A stretch of DNA of 64,000 nucleotides from Panicum virgatum (lineage: Eukaryota; Streptophyta; Magnoliopsida; Poales; Poaceae). Of this stretch, positions 12,401-24,067 are shown piece after piece. Under the pieces are notes generated by a model. The model was given only the letters and a program-made list of their open reading frames with translations, was not told where the DNA came from and made no database searches. Within the stretch, counting starts at the first letter, position 1. Every line of letters begins with the position of its first letter. The position numbers were made by a program, and so were the translations under genes. Location: assembly GCF_016808335.1 (NCBI RefSeq), contig NC_053138.1, positions 11,959,900 through 12,023,899 on the forward strand, given 5' to 3'.

Positions 12401-15400
12401 AAGGGTCTCGTAGTTATCCTTAGCTACGCCCTGACCAACGAGCAGCCGGACCCCTGTGGTCCGGAGCCCTACTCTCCCGGCAAATGGCCCCGGACCCGCT
12501 CCCCGCTCGGGGAGGGTCCGGTGACGCCACGTGTCCAGGAAGGAGGTAGCCCTCCGCCGAAACCGCTGGGGGCCCCGGACCCCGCCGGGTCCCGGACCCC
12601 CATATACTATCCGGACCCCTCAGCGGGTGGAACCGACACCCCGCCTGGGTCCGGAGCCGCCACGTGACCACAGGTGCGGGCACGCGCGCGGTACTGCTTG
12701 GCTTCCACTGGAAGACTCGCCTACCTATCGCATTCAATGCTGTAGACGGAAGTGCGCCTTGCCACAGCAGAGCCCGAGGCGGCTTTTGCCAGGTTGCACT
12801 GTTGGTCGCGTGTTACCAAGGCGCATAGTACAGTCGCTGGCACCGTTCACAGTCTACTATGCCAGTTGGACACGACGGCTCGGCTTCGCCCGTTATGACG
12901 CCTACACGGTAGACCCAGCAGTCTACGCCGCAAGCTACATTGCTCCAACGGACGCCTCGCCGATGGGACAAATAAGGACTCCCCTCGGTCAGAGAGTCTA
13001 CAGGGCGATGAAGCATATCCGAGAAGAGATCCTCACCCGCTGTAGCTCCATTGAAGCTTCCTGTGCAGTATACTATACATCCACGTTAGACCCACCTGTC
13101 GGGGTCTAACGACTGTGTACGCGTCCCCTTGCTCTATAAAAGGGAGACGCCCGTTAGGAAAGAACTCAAGCCCCAGCTGGGCAGAGGATAGACTCATTCA
13201 TACTAAGAGCAATTCATCTCACAGTGGATGTAGGGTATTACGCTCCGGCGGCCTGAACCACTCTAAATCCGTGTGTTCTTGCGCTCTTGCCCCCAAGCTA
13301 GATCGGCGTAATCGCCTTGCGCTTCCCCGAGTACTTCCCCTCGGGGAATAGGCGGGTGCGTTCCGCCACCCGGCTGTGGGTACCCCCAAAAGCCCACGAC
13401 ATTTGGCGCCGTCCGTGGGGAGGTGCAAGCGTTGGCTAGATCTCCAGGCTTCTGAGGCTGAGCTCATCCTCAAGTAGGTTGGGGAAGGGAAACTGCTGTC
13501 TGTCTACTGTCCTTGAGGGATATGGTTGAAGAAATATTTATTTGAACTGGTAGAATGGATGAACGGTCCAAATTAAGCAATGGCGTGTCTTTGGACTCAT
13601 CACTCATACTTTTAACGGTTATTGGAATTTGATGTGGATACTGTAGTTTAGAGATTCTTTGCTAGTTATCAGCATACAATGGAATTTGCTAGTTATTCTG
13701 GAATTTTAAGTTTCTTCTGCTTGCAGGCTGTCAGGGTGGAATTGGACAGGGGAAAGTGATACGCAGTGGGATTAGTGGTGGGGGTGGGCATGGTGGTAAA
13801 GGTGGTGATGGCAGTTATAGTGGCGATCATGCAGAGGGTGGACCTGCATATGGTCATGCTGATTTACCTTGTGAACTTGGCAGTGGCAGCGGCAATGTCA
13901 GTGCATCTTCAACGGCTGGTGGTGGTATAATAGGTATCAAATATTGTATATCTACTATCATTGTTGCCCTCTACTCAGTCATTGTACCTCTTAATAGCAC
14001 TTTTGTTGTGCAAATTTTTAGTGATGGGTTCTTTGGAGCAATCTCTGCCAAACCTCTCCCTTTCTGGCTCAATTGAGGCAAATGGTGGTAGTTTTACTGG
14101 CGTGGCATCTCATGCCACAATTGGAGGACCTGGTGGTGGTTCTGGGGGTACAATTCTACTTTTTGTGCGGACTTTACTCCTAAAGAAGGACTCTGTACTC
14201 TCTAGTGTCGGCGGGATTGGAAGCAATGGCAGTGGTGGAGGTGGAGGGGGTCGGATTCACTTTCACTGGTCCGATATTCCCACTGGAGATGATTATGTTC
14301 CTTTTGCAACAGTTAAGGGAACAATAATTACAAGGTGTGTTTTAATTCTGATTCTGTCTGTCAGCCCCTCTTCCTTTATATTAGTAGTTTTGAATTATGT
14401 TGAAGGCCTTATTTTGTATGCACTGTATTTGCATGATTGTTTAGTTTTAATAATCCTACAGCATTTTGTGCTGCTGAGGATAGGAGACTGAGAGGGAACA
14501 AGAAGGCAGAATTGTTATTCACTTTTATGTTGTTTTTTCAGTCCTTTGGGTTTTCACCACCAGTATAAATTTATTTTTTCGCTTTCTCCTGTTAGTGCCT
14601 TTTTCACCCCTTCCACATTTTAGTATTAGTCTTCGTTTCAATTTTGTTTTGCACACCTGGGTTCCACATTTTAGTATTAACCTTCTTCTCACATGCTCAA
14701 CTGGTGTGCTCGTAGGTCGTGTGAGTACCTCCCTAAAGGGTTTGGATGCCTTGAGTCAGGGAGATGTCTTCTCCCAGTGGTTTCTTTTGAATCTTTGTTT
14801 TTTATTGTATTTTATTGTTCGATGATGATGCCTTAAGTGCCTTCAAACTTTTTTCATTGTGTCGCTAAATTGCTGAGTTGATTGTTTGTTTCTGCTACAG
14901 AGGTGGAGTCAGTAAAGGCCATGGTTTTCCTGGTGAGAATGGAACAGTCACAGGAAAGGATTGCCCAAAAGGTCTTTATGGAACATTTTGCAAGGTAACT
15001 TATGACATCAGATGTGCTGCCTTACCTCCTTCGGGCCAAATCATATAATGTGTTAGTGTTACGTTCAGAAGATTTGTTCCCCATTTTAGTTTTCTTGTGT
15101 ATCAGGGACACAATACAATGTAGTTGCAAGCTTTTTGTGCTCTGCTATATTTTAATAGAACTCTGAGAATGGGCACAGCTTTGGGGTGAGATAGCTTAGT
15201 AGGTTAGGGAGACCACTGTTATTATTTCTACAAACACCTCCTTATGCTTTTTCTGTGCCTCTTGTTGGGTTTCATCTCTAGCCCAAATGGTCTTGTTGAC
15301 TAAAAGGCCTCGTTGTAGTTTACTGTTACTATTTGTGCAACCACATGACATCAACGTACACTTATCAACCTAGAAGGAACCCTCAATTATACCTATAGTT

Positions 15401-18400
15401 TTTAGTTTAACTAGATATTGCTACTTCTTACTGTTGCAATGCTTTCTGTGGCAAAATACAGGAATGTCCTTCAGGAACATACAAGAATATTACTGGATCA
15501 TCTAAATCCTTATGCTCACCATGCCCTCCAAATGAGCTACCTCACCGTGCTGCATACATAAGCATCCGAGGTAGTTTTTGCTGTGTTTTCTTCTCGTTTG
15601 AGAAACATTAATCTAAACCGCAGATCGAGCACGTCTTATAAGTAGCAGACAGGAACTATATGCTTTTGATCTCTGACATACATATATCTGTGGTGTCTAT
15701 AAAGAAACCTTTCAATGGTGTCCTCATCTTTTCTTAAGTCATATTACAAAATATGAAATAGTGTTAGGCTGGGTCTCGCTTGTATATAAGTTTCACGTCT
15801 GTTGTCTTCTGGTTATTTAATTCCATTTCTTTTTTTTTGTTGTTTCAGAACTTTTGTGTTAACTATGGAAATTTTCTGTCAGTTTGCCTGGGTGTTCTAA
15901 ACTTAGCATTATGTTTTTGACAGGAGGTGTTGCTGAAACCCCATGCCCATACAAATGCGTGTCTGATAGATATCACATGCCTCGCTGTTTTACTGCTCTT
16001 GAAGAGCTGATATATACATTTGGTGGACCTTGGTTGTTTGGCCTGCTTCTTTCTGGCCTTCTTGTTTTGTTAGCTCTTGTTCTGAGTATTGCTCGGATGA
16101 AGTTTGTTGGTACTGATGAGTTGCCTGGGCCAGCACCGACTCAGCACAGCTCCCAAATTGATCACTCTTTTCCTTTCCTTGAATCACTGAACGAGGTTGT
16201 GAAATTCATTCTATCTACTGATTCAATATCTTATTAAGCTGTGGTGCGATCAATTTCAGTTTTACTGAAATTTCTGCTTATGGTGCAGGTATTGGAAACA
16301 AACAGAGCAGAAGAATCTCACTGTCATGTGCACAGGATGTATTTCAGGGGCCCAAACACCTTCAGTGAACCTTGGCATCTCCCACACACCCCACCAGAGC
16401 AAATTTCAGAGATTGTGTATATATATGCCCATCCTCTGTTCAAGTTCTACCATTTTGTTGTTTGTTTTCAATTCTTTACCGATTTCTTTCTCGAATCAAT
16501 TATACCTTTTCCCTGAATGTTGTCCTGACTATTTTTTCCAGGTATGAGGATGCATTTAACAAGTTTGTTGATGAGATAAATGCTCTTGCAGCCTATCAAT
16601 GGTGGGAGGGTTCAATTTATAGTATTCTCTGTATACTTTCATATCCGATGGCATGGTCCTGGCAACAGTGGCGCAGGAGAATGAAATTACAAAAAATACG
16701 TGAATTTGTTCGATCTGAATATGATCATTCATGCTTACGGTCCTGCCGTTCACGGGCACTTTATGAAGGGCTGAAGGCATGTATATATTATTTTCTGCTT
16801 TATGTGCAGCTCTTTTCTAATATTTCAATTTCATGATTGCATTATGTCCGACAAAATTGGTAAAAGGTACCCATGAACATGCCAGATAACTTTACAGTTA
16901 TTTCTGTGGCTATGCATTACCTGCAACTTAAGTAGTATCAGAAAGCATAGGTTGCATTCTTAGTCTTGCCGATTGATAATTTCTGGTTTTCAAATTTGTA
17001 GGTAGCTGCTACTCCAGATTTAATGCTGGGTTATTTAGATTTCTTCCTTGGTGGGGATGAGAAAAGGACTGATCTCCCCCCTCGACTTCATCAAAGGTTT
17101 CCAATGTCCCTTATCTTTGGAGGTGATGGAAGTTATATGGCTCCATTTTCACTTCACAGTGACAGAGTGGTTACAAGTCTTATAAGTCAGGTTGATTCTG
17201 TAACATTTCAGACTGTACCAAATTGCTGAATTAAACCAATTATTCTCAACTTATTGAATCTCTTTATAGGCTGTACCATCGTCAATATGGCATCGTCTTG
17301 TAGCCGGATTGAATGCCCAGTTGCGTTTGGTTCGTCGTGGAAATCTAAATGCAACATTTCTTCCTGTACTCAAATGGCTTGAAACTCATGCAAATCCTGC
17401 GTTGAACACTTACCGGGTGCGTGTTGACCTTGCATGGTTCCAAACTACAGCATTAGATTACTGTCAGTTTGGTCTTGTTCTTCATGCTCTGGGGGAAGGG
17501 GTGGCTGCTGAACTTCAAGATGGCTCTGTAATTAAAACCGATCAGCATTCAGTGTGAGTCATCTCTTACTTGCCTGAGCATTTGTATTCTTTCCCTCTGA
17601 TCATCATGTCTCCCTAATCATTCCCCCTATATCATACAGAAACCAGAATACTTATGCTGATTCTCAATTGGGACACTCAATGTCCAACGAGGCTCTTTTG
17701 CGTAAAAGGATAACTGGCACCATTCTCAATGTTGAAAACTTAAAGATGCCCAAAGACAGGAGAGATTTGTTTTACCCTCTCTCTCTTATCTTGCACAATA
17801 CAAAACCAGTTGGACATCAGGTGATTGTCATCTTGACAGTACATAGTCATAGTGTCCATATGACGAGACTTACGGCATCTTGCACTCACCATGGTTCTTT
17901 TGCTTTGAACTGCAGGACCTCGTTGGCCTAGTCATCTCAATATTGCTTCTTGCAGATTTCAGCTTAGTCTTGCTTACTTTCCTCCAACTATATTCATATT
18001 CAATAGTTGATGTTTTGTTAGTCTTGTTTATTCTTCCTCTTGGGATACTGGCACCATTTCCTGCTGGGATAAATGCTCTTTTTAGTCATGGACCGCGGCG
18101 GTCAGCTGGCCTTGCTCGTGTGTATGCATTGTGGAATATTACATCACTGGTTAATGTTGTAAGTACTCATCCATCCTTGTCTGTATCTAGATTTTGCTTT
18201 TACAAGCTCATCAGGTTGTTTAGGTTTAGAATCATGGGAGTTATGTAGCATCATTGCTGTCTGCTAGAGCATTTATTGGGGATTACATATTGCCATTAAG
18301 ACTTCAAGCATGCACCCTCATATACCTACATAAGCAGAAGACTGGGCATTAACACACAGAACCTTATTCCTACGCCCAGTTTATCATGTAAAACTCAGCA

Positions 18401-18963
18401 GTAGACACTAGACAGTAGTGACCTTTTTTCCCAATGGTTTGTCAGGAGAGAGAAAAAACTGAGAATGTGTGATCTGGTTTGTTTTGTTTTGAAATCTTCC
18501 TGATTTCCATTTAAGTAATGTTTGCTCCTTGCATGTGTATGTTGTACATTTTTCACGTGAAGGGTGTATACTTACTTTCTTCACAGTAGCTACAGTACAG
18601 TATCATGCTTTACCTACAAGTTCACATCACTCGCAGATCATGGCTTTTGTATGTGGAATTCTGCATTATAAGTCATCAAACAAGAAACATCCAAGCATGC
18701 AGCCATGGAATTTTGGCGGGTAAGCATCTATTCCCTTCCTGCTAAGAGGTGGCAACTTAACGCACTCATACCTGGACAACCTTTTACCTAAGAACCTTAA
18801 CCTCTAAACTCTTGGCAGGGATGAAACCAGCTGGTGGCTATTCCCAATAGGACTTGTGCTATGCAAATGCATTCAAGCTAGGCTTGTGGATTGGCATGTA
18901 TCTATCTTAGAGATCCAGGACCGTGCAGTTTATAACAGTAACCCAACAGTATTTTGGCGGTGA
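3453..18963 (+). CDS. large glycine-rich membrane protein with a cysteine-rich ephrin-receptor-like segment (22 exons)
   Basis: Exons: 3453-4306, 5410-5525, 5955-6163, 6903-7019, 7120-7248, 7332-7457, 8004-8059, 8154-8253, 8897-9014, 13727-13933, 14022-14334, 14901-14994, 15462-15570, 15924-16195, 16289-16416, 16542-16776, 17002-17190, 17270-17553, 17640-17820, 17916-18158, 18637-18719, 18819-18963. They sum to 4308 nt (1435 aa) and every junction keeps phase. The protein has an N-terminal signal-like hydrophobic stretch (about residues 13-28) and a proline run. A long Gly-rich region with NxS/T sites follows. Near residues 810-860 is a Cys-rich CPxGxY/CPPC segment like that of ephrin receptors. 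Membrane segments lie at about 885-907 and 1280-1335. It resembles the Arabidopsis glycine-rich family that includes AT5G11700 and AT4G32920 (from memory), whose role I do not know. Intron 16 uses a GC donor (16777). Intron 9 holds an LTR element. Confidence 0.9.
6476..6578. repeat. short Stowaway-like MITE in intron 3
   Basis: The ends tcctctccgatcataatt and the inverted right end ctgtctccggtcataatt match. TA duplications lie at 6474-6475 and 6579-6580. At 103 bp it is far too short to code. It sits within intron 3 of the glycine-rich protein gene, away from the splice sites. Confidence 0.6.
9242..10289 (+). repeat. LTR 1 of the intron 9 element
   Basis: It starts TGTCGGTACCCC and ends CCCACGACA. 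It contains a TATA-like 'ctctataaaaggga' at about 10020, a plausible retroelement promoter directed into the host intron in sense. It is nearly identical to 12355-13401. Confidence 0.85.
10292..10306 (+). other. primer binding site of the intron 9 element
   Basis: TGGCGCCGTCC lies two bases after the LTR end, the usual position for a tRNA primer site. The TGGCGCC start occurs in many grass Ty3/gypsy elements. A second copy lies at 13404 after LTR 2. Confidence 0.6.
11153..11256 (+). repeat. two-copy direct repeat in the element interior
   Basis: 'gtggtccagagcggta.aggt' followed by 'ccgccct' occurs at about 11153 and again about 75 bp later at 11228. It is non-coding and of unknown role. Confidence 0.5.
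11713..12075 (+). repeat. 53-bp tandem repeat, seven copies
   Basis: Units begin gtccactccggtggcccgct at 11713, 11766, 11819, 11872, 11924, 11977 and 12030, spaced 53 bp except for one 52-bp unit. Copies differ by one or two bases. The array is flanked by another direct repeat: sequence around 11500-11610 (gtagccgcttagcctgg..., ...ccctagtacc) recurs at about 12100-12210. The array has long open frames only because the unit lacks stops; I see no sign that it encodes protein. Confidence 0.85.
12355..13401 (+). repeat. LTR 2 of the intron 9 element
   Basis: It starts at TGTCGG immediately after a purine-rich stretch and ends CCCACGACA at 13401. It is followed by a second copy of the primer site and leader rather than by host DNA. 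Confidence 0.85.
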
Positions 18964-19320
18964 CAACATTTTGGATCACAGGAGTGGCTCATGATGGGAG
19001 CTTAACAACTCAAGTTTTTTGGGAGTTGATAAAAAGAAGGCTAGGGAGAGTCCGTTCTTTGTCGGCCAGTGAGGGGGAGCCATGTACAAAGTAGAATGCT
19101 TACAGATGCCTGCCAATAGATTTATAGTGCATCCTTGACCTTTTGTCCAGTCGGTCACCCAACTTTGTTTACCCTGTACATAGGAAAAGGGTTTAGTTGA
19201 TCCATTCATTGTATGATTTAGGATTTAGACACCACAGAATTATATATTTTACCTAACCTAATCTCCAATAGATAGTGGGAAATATCTTTCCTTTTTTTTG
19301 AAAGCACTCTCGGGGTCATT
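18964..19320 (+). other. 3' untranslated and downstream region of the glycine-rich protein gene
   Basis: Directly after the TGA at 18961-18963. It contains no ORF of note, and I could not choose a polyadenylation site with confidence. Confidence 0.4.
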
Positions 19321-19428
19321 TGCTGCAAAAGGTTTGAGGCATCAAATATGAGGTTTTGCTGCAAAAGGTTTGAGGCATCAAATATGAGGTTTTGCTGCAA
19401 AAGGTTTGAGGCATTAAATATGAGGTTT
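19321..19428. repeat. 36-bp tandem repeat, three copies
   Basis: The unit, tgctgcaaaaggtttgaggc plus 16 bp, is repeated three times. The third copy carries a single change (atcaaa to attaaa). Confidence 0.85.
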
Positions 19429-19502
19429 TGCATTCATTCTGTTAGATGAATTAAAGCAAAATGTTAACATGCTGATGTGTATTGAAGGCCTTAATTGCCA
19501 TA

Positions 19503-19759
19503 CTCCCTCCATATTGTAAAGGAAGTCTATTTTAGTTTGTTTAAGTCAAACATTTTACACTTTGACTATAAATAAATTTTTTTAGGTTGAGTTCGAAAAT
19601 ATGAAAGCGATGTAAGTAGATTCATCTTGAAATGTAGTTTCGTAAAAGTATATGTTAACTAGATTTTATAAGTTTTTCGTAGCAAAAAGATTGTGGTCAA
19701 AATTGTTTTTTGAGACCGTGTCGATGTCCAAAATGATTTCCTTTACAATATGGAGAGAG
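19503..19759. repeat. Stowaway MITE
   Basis: The inverted ends are ctccctccatattgtaaagg on the left and the complement of ctctctccatattgtaaagg on the right. TA target duplications lie at 19501-19502 and 19760-19761. It is 257 bp and non-coding. Confidence 0.8.
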
Positions 19760-19761
19760 TA

Positions 19762-20552
19762 GAGCCTGTGATATAGTACCAGCCTCCAGTAGGCGTTGTT
19801 GTGCCAGCAGGTATTGTTTTGCATTAGGTTAAATTTGGTTAACTTTTAATATTTGGTTAAAATTTTCTGGATTTTGCCCTTTTGTGATCTAAACATTTCT
19901 TCCAGTAAATTGGAGGTAAAAAAGTTTTTCAAATCAATGTGTACTGGTATCCAAGGGAAATCCACCATTGCAGGCAAGAGAAGAAAGCAGGCTGCTTTTC
20001 TATTTTCCGATTTCCTATTGTTTTCTCTAGTTATCATCACGGCACATTCTGCTGCAGTTTGCTAGATACCATGGTATTTTGGAGAGCTATTATGGTAGCT
20101 GATTGCCTGTGCGGCCGCGTTGTACAGCCTGTTCTAAGTTCTAGTTATCACATCCGTACATGTACGTCGCTTTGTGTATATACGCATAAAAAAATCCTGA
20201 AACGGACGGTGATTTATTTATTTTTGGCCCGTAACCAACCTTAAGTGGGTACCCTCCAGTAGGGTTTTGTACCAGCCAGTATTGATAAAAATTAGGATAA
20301 TTTTGGTGAAAATTTGTTGTCTGATTAAAAAAAGATGAAACTATCATGACAACTTTGAAAAATAATAAATAACTTTATCTCGACAAATTAACAAGTCTCA
20401 TTTTTATGTCCCAAATCCTAACAATTTCTTCTTGTGTATTGATGACTGAAATTTTTTGGCTCGTTTGTTACAGCACAAACTCTAAAACGACATAAATTTA
20501 AGAATGTATGTAATATATGTTCTACTCCCTATGATTTATGTGCTCTCCCTAT
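19762..20552. other. intergenic DNA with a weak direct repeat
   Basis: No gene is visible. A 'ctccagtagg...ccagc.ggtattg' stretch at about 19787 recurs loosely at about 20254. This could mark the ends of an old unrecognised element, but I cannot support more. Confidence 0.3.
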
Positions 20553-20884
20553 GGTGCTGTTTGTTTCCCAAGCTTTTTTTAGCCCCTATCCCATCAAAAA
20601 AAAATTTACGAGTATTAAATAAAATCTATTTATAATTTTTTTGACAGATGGGTGCCAATTCGCGAGACGAATCTAATGAGCCTAATTAATCCATGATTTA
20701 ATACAGTAATGCTGCAACAACTATTCGCTAATTATGAATTAATATACCTTATTAGATTTGTCTCGTAGTTTAGTCCCAAAATTTTGCAATTAGTTTTGTA
20801 ATTAGACTTTATTTAATAGTTCTAAATGCTAATTTTTTTGATGTGATATGGTCTAAAGTTTAGCTCTTGGAACCAAACAACCCC
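20553..20884. repeat. Tourist-like (PIF/Harbinger) MITE
   Basis: The left end GGTGCTGTTTGTTTCC and the inverted right end GGGGTTGTTTGGTTCC match, and TAT target duplications lie at 20550-20552 and 20885-20887. It contains the shared family blocks (cgagacgaatctaatgag and its inverse). At 332 bp it is non-coding and is the best-bounded member of the family in this window. Confidence 0.75.
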
Positions 20885-20887
20885 TAT

Positions 20888-21275
20888 AACTCGAATATAG
20901 AACCTATCGTCTGTTGAAATGCCAAAAGAAGAAACCTTAATGAAAATAGTATTAGACGATAGAGGGCACCTCATTGAGTATATGGGCAAAGGGGCAGCTC
21001 ATAAGACGGTTACACTGAGGGAATAGCTTAAAGAGCTTGACAGTTCAGGTTGAGCGAGAAGGAAGATGCCGTAGCTAAGTGGCGAAGAGAGGCATGTTAT
21101 CACAAAAGCAAAGTGTTTTGTGCTATTCTTCCAAGTTTGTGATCGGGAATGCAAATGGTGCTAGACCATTACCAAGCTTGTTGGGCTTATTCTACTAGTT
21201 CTTTGACACGAAAGTTGGTTTGAGCATTTAGTTGGTGAAACACAAAATCTTACAAGGACTTTGACAGGCCTATAG
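20888..21275. other. intergenic DNA before the chromovirus
   Basis: No gene or repeat is recognised. The last five bases, TATAG, are the target duplication of the element that follows. Confidence 0.4.
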
Positions 21276-24052
21276 TGTAACACCTCAGGTGTTAATCCTC
21301 TATAATTAAATTAATCACGACCATTAGTTCAACTCACACGATAAATCACTAAACCCAAAAATTTTCCTGTCAGTTTGGGCCGGACCGGTCTGACCGGTCG
21401 GAGTTACCGGTCTGACCGGTTGAACTAGTGTCAACCGTTTTGGACCCCACAACATTTAAATCACTCACTCTCTCTCTCTTCCTCACCTGTGCACTCGACC
21501 TCACCAGCTCTCTCACTCACTCTTCCCGAGCTCTCCCCTTCTCAAGCCCTAGGTTCTTCAATCCTTCCTCTTCCTTTGATTCCAAGGCCGGGGAATGGAT
21601 CAAATCCGCGTGGTGGCTCATCTTCCCCTCGATTCCCTCCCTGGGCTGCCTGGGATTCGAGTTCTTCGTGCAAGGAGGACCTCACTCAAGGTATGAAGGC
21701 TCGTGTGAGTCGATCTCCTTTTCTAGATGATCTTAGGTGATTCCCTCTGGTCAAACACCTCCAATGGCACCCTGGAACTAGTTCCTAGAAGGATATTAGA
21801 ATTAGTGGGCGATTTTTTTTTGCCGCGCCAAGGATTCTAGGTTTTGATCTAGACAGGACCGGTCTGACCGGTAGGGGTCCGGTCAGTCCGGCCATTGATT
21901 CGGATACTCCGGGTTTGTGGTGGTTTAGACATTCTGGGTATAGGCCCGGAAACTCTGGACTTGGGAGTCCGAATACTCCGAGTAGGTGTCCGGTTACTCT
22001 GGATTTTTGGTCTCGAGTCGCACACAGGCCAGACCGGTCTGACTGGTTTGGTATACCGGTCTGACCGGTGCTAGCCGGGCTGAGTGGGTTAAATCAGGGT
22101 TTGTTAGTGAAAATAGATAGAAATTGATTTGGTTATTGGTTACTTGTAATTTTTATAAATCATGCATGTATTCCCTCATGTCATATGCATATGCATACGT
22201 GTAGCAACCGCAGCGGAGGAAATTGTGTACGAGGTGGTTGCGGAGCCACAGGAGCCACCGGGGCAAGCCCTGCAGCAGGAGGATCATGAGGAGCCGGCCC
22301 AAGGCCCAATTCACTCTAGCACTGAGCAGCAGACGCAAGGCAAGCCCCGGTGCACAACCTACTATTTTAACTTTATGACACCTATATATGTATCTATTAC
22401 TTGTGCATTACATTTAGGGATTGTTTGAAACCCTAGTTGCATGATCCCTAGGTCATCCTGGGCCTTATACTAGTATGGATAGGCCGGTAGCATTGCTATG
22501 CTTAATAGAGATCGATAGAAGTCGAGTGATTTTTCGGTCACTCGCAAGATATAGGATATTTAGAAGTCGAATAATTTTCGGTTACTCGCGAGATATAAGA
22601 TATATTTATATTCCAGTACATGAGTTATTGAATTGGATACAGAAATTGAGACCGGACGGGGAAATGATGAGGATGTTTAGGGATGGCAGCAGGACAGGGT
22701 TTCTGGGTGTCTTAGCCCCGTCTGTGTCGATTAAGGACCGGTCGTTGTCGGCAGCGCTGATCGGTGATTGAACTGTACTAACCGCATGCCGGGAGTAGGA
22801 AGTAGTCGAAACCAGTAAGCCTAGTACTGCCTCGCTTCGAAAGTACAGAACTACATCACCACCCCTTAGTGCGAGTCGAGTAGTCGCGGAGAAACGGGAT
22901 GCATATGTTTACTTTTGGTGGTCTCTCTTTTTTTGGGAACATATTTTTGGTGGTCTCACGTTGAGCTCGGCTGACTATATGAAGGTGGGGTGGTTCTGTA
23001 GTTCGAGGCGGGGAGGGGAAGGGTTGGTGTGTGGGGTCCGACGGGGCCTATGCGTGCCGTGTTGGTTAAGTCCACCTTGCAAGGTTAAATCGAATCGATT
23101 CGCCGTGTCTCGCGGTTATGAGGGCCTTGATCTCTTTGCCGCATCGTAGTCTCATGATAGAATGAGGAGGATATGTATAAATATGACAATGAACACATGG
23201 AATTATTATTTGATTGCACCAACATATTTGCTATAGTTGATTCATGCAAACATTATATTAGAGTTAATTTGTATAGAATTTGAAGCTAAAATACTGAAAG
23301 TAAGGAATTACTTTAGTCGTTTTTCTACAAAATAACCACCAGCCAAAAGCCTTGCATGTCTAGGTATGTGGGCTAAGTTATACCCACTGGTCGGATAAAT
23401 CTTGCTGAGTATTAGTTGATCAATGTTGTTGCCACCATTAATTTGTTTCAGGGCACCCTGACGTCGATTTCTGCCCCTGCTGCGTCAAATTTATCCACCG
23501 AGATGCAGAGGGGTGGGAAGTTGTGGAGAAAGACCAGTAGACTATAAAGTCGGCGGGTTGCACACTTGAGGGCAGAGTGTGCCACCCTCAGTTTTGTTCA
23601 GACCGGTCTGAAGGACCGGTCTGACTGGTGTATACGTGGGGAACCCATGCACACCGGTCTGACCGGTGGGACACAACCGGTCTGACCGGTGGTGTTAGGC
23701 AGAACCTCTAGGGGTAATGTAGTATAGTCCTTTACTAGGGTAAATTCTAGTTTTATTTGTTGGAAGACTTGCATATCAAGTATGTTTTTAAACCCGGTTT
23801 ATAAAATTATTGTATCTGAATTTGGCTTGTAAGAAGTTATGTATTATTTGTGTCCAGTTATTCTATTTTTAAGTATTATGTCATGCTTGTACCATCTGCG
23901 CCCACCTTCGCGTGGGACTACCGGTGTTGTTTCGATCGGGCCATGGGTTGAGAAAGAATCGCTAAATTAAGCCATTAAGCTAATGCGCCCGATGTGTTCA
24001 AATAATGGCCATTACGCTTAATTTGGAGTCTTAATTTGGCGGTTCCGTCACA
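21276..24052 (+). repeat. chromovirus LTR 1 (2777 bp)
   Basis: It contains six exact copies of the 15-mer ACCGGTCTGACCGGT (21384, 21406, 21858, 22055, 23653, 23676) and several one- or two-base variants. An ORF at 21428-21730 has a counterpart in LTR 2, but its composition is low-complexity and I assign it no function. Bases 22096-22578 have no counterpart in LTR 2. Confidence 0.9.
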
Positions 24053-24054
24053 GT

Positions 24055-24067
24055 TGGTATCAGAGCC
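24055..24067 (+). other. chromovirus primer binding site
   Basis: TGGTATCAGAGCC begins two bases after the LTR end. It matches the 3' end complement of initiator methionine tRNA, the usual primer of plant Ty3/gypsy and Ty1/copia elements. Confidence 0.85.

Larger units (their letters stand above)
9242..13471 (+). mobile_element. non-autonomous LTR retrotransposon in intron 9, with a repeated LTR plus leader
   Basis: Two LTRs of about 1047 bp (9242-10289 and 12355-13401), each TGTCGG...CGACA, flank a 2.07-kb internal region without gag or pol. A primer binding site (tggcgccgtcc) follows the first LTR. A polypurine-like stretch (gaggtgggcccgggggcc) precedes the second. The second LTR is not followed by flanking DNA but by about 70 bp that repeat the primer site and leader of the first (13402-13471). 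The unit is thus LTR-internal-LTR-start of internal, and the expected third LTR and target duplication are missing. It lies in sense orientation in the host gene. The two LTRs differ at about nine positions by eye, all transitions, plus one 1-bp indel, so the insertion is young. Confidence 0.85.

Noticed and set aside
21428..21730. 100-codon ORF found in both chromovirus LTRs
   Set aside because: Presence in both LTRs follows from LTR duplication, and the sequence is Ser/Leu/Pro-rich without a motif; the two copies also differ in frame and start.
24055..24067. Possible tRNA gene fragment
   Set aside because: It is the 13-base primer binding site of the chromovirus, complementary to a tRNA end, not a tRNA gene.
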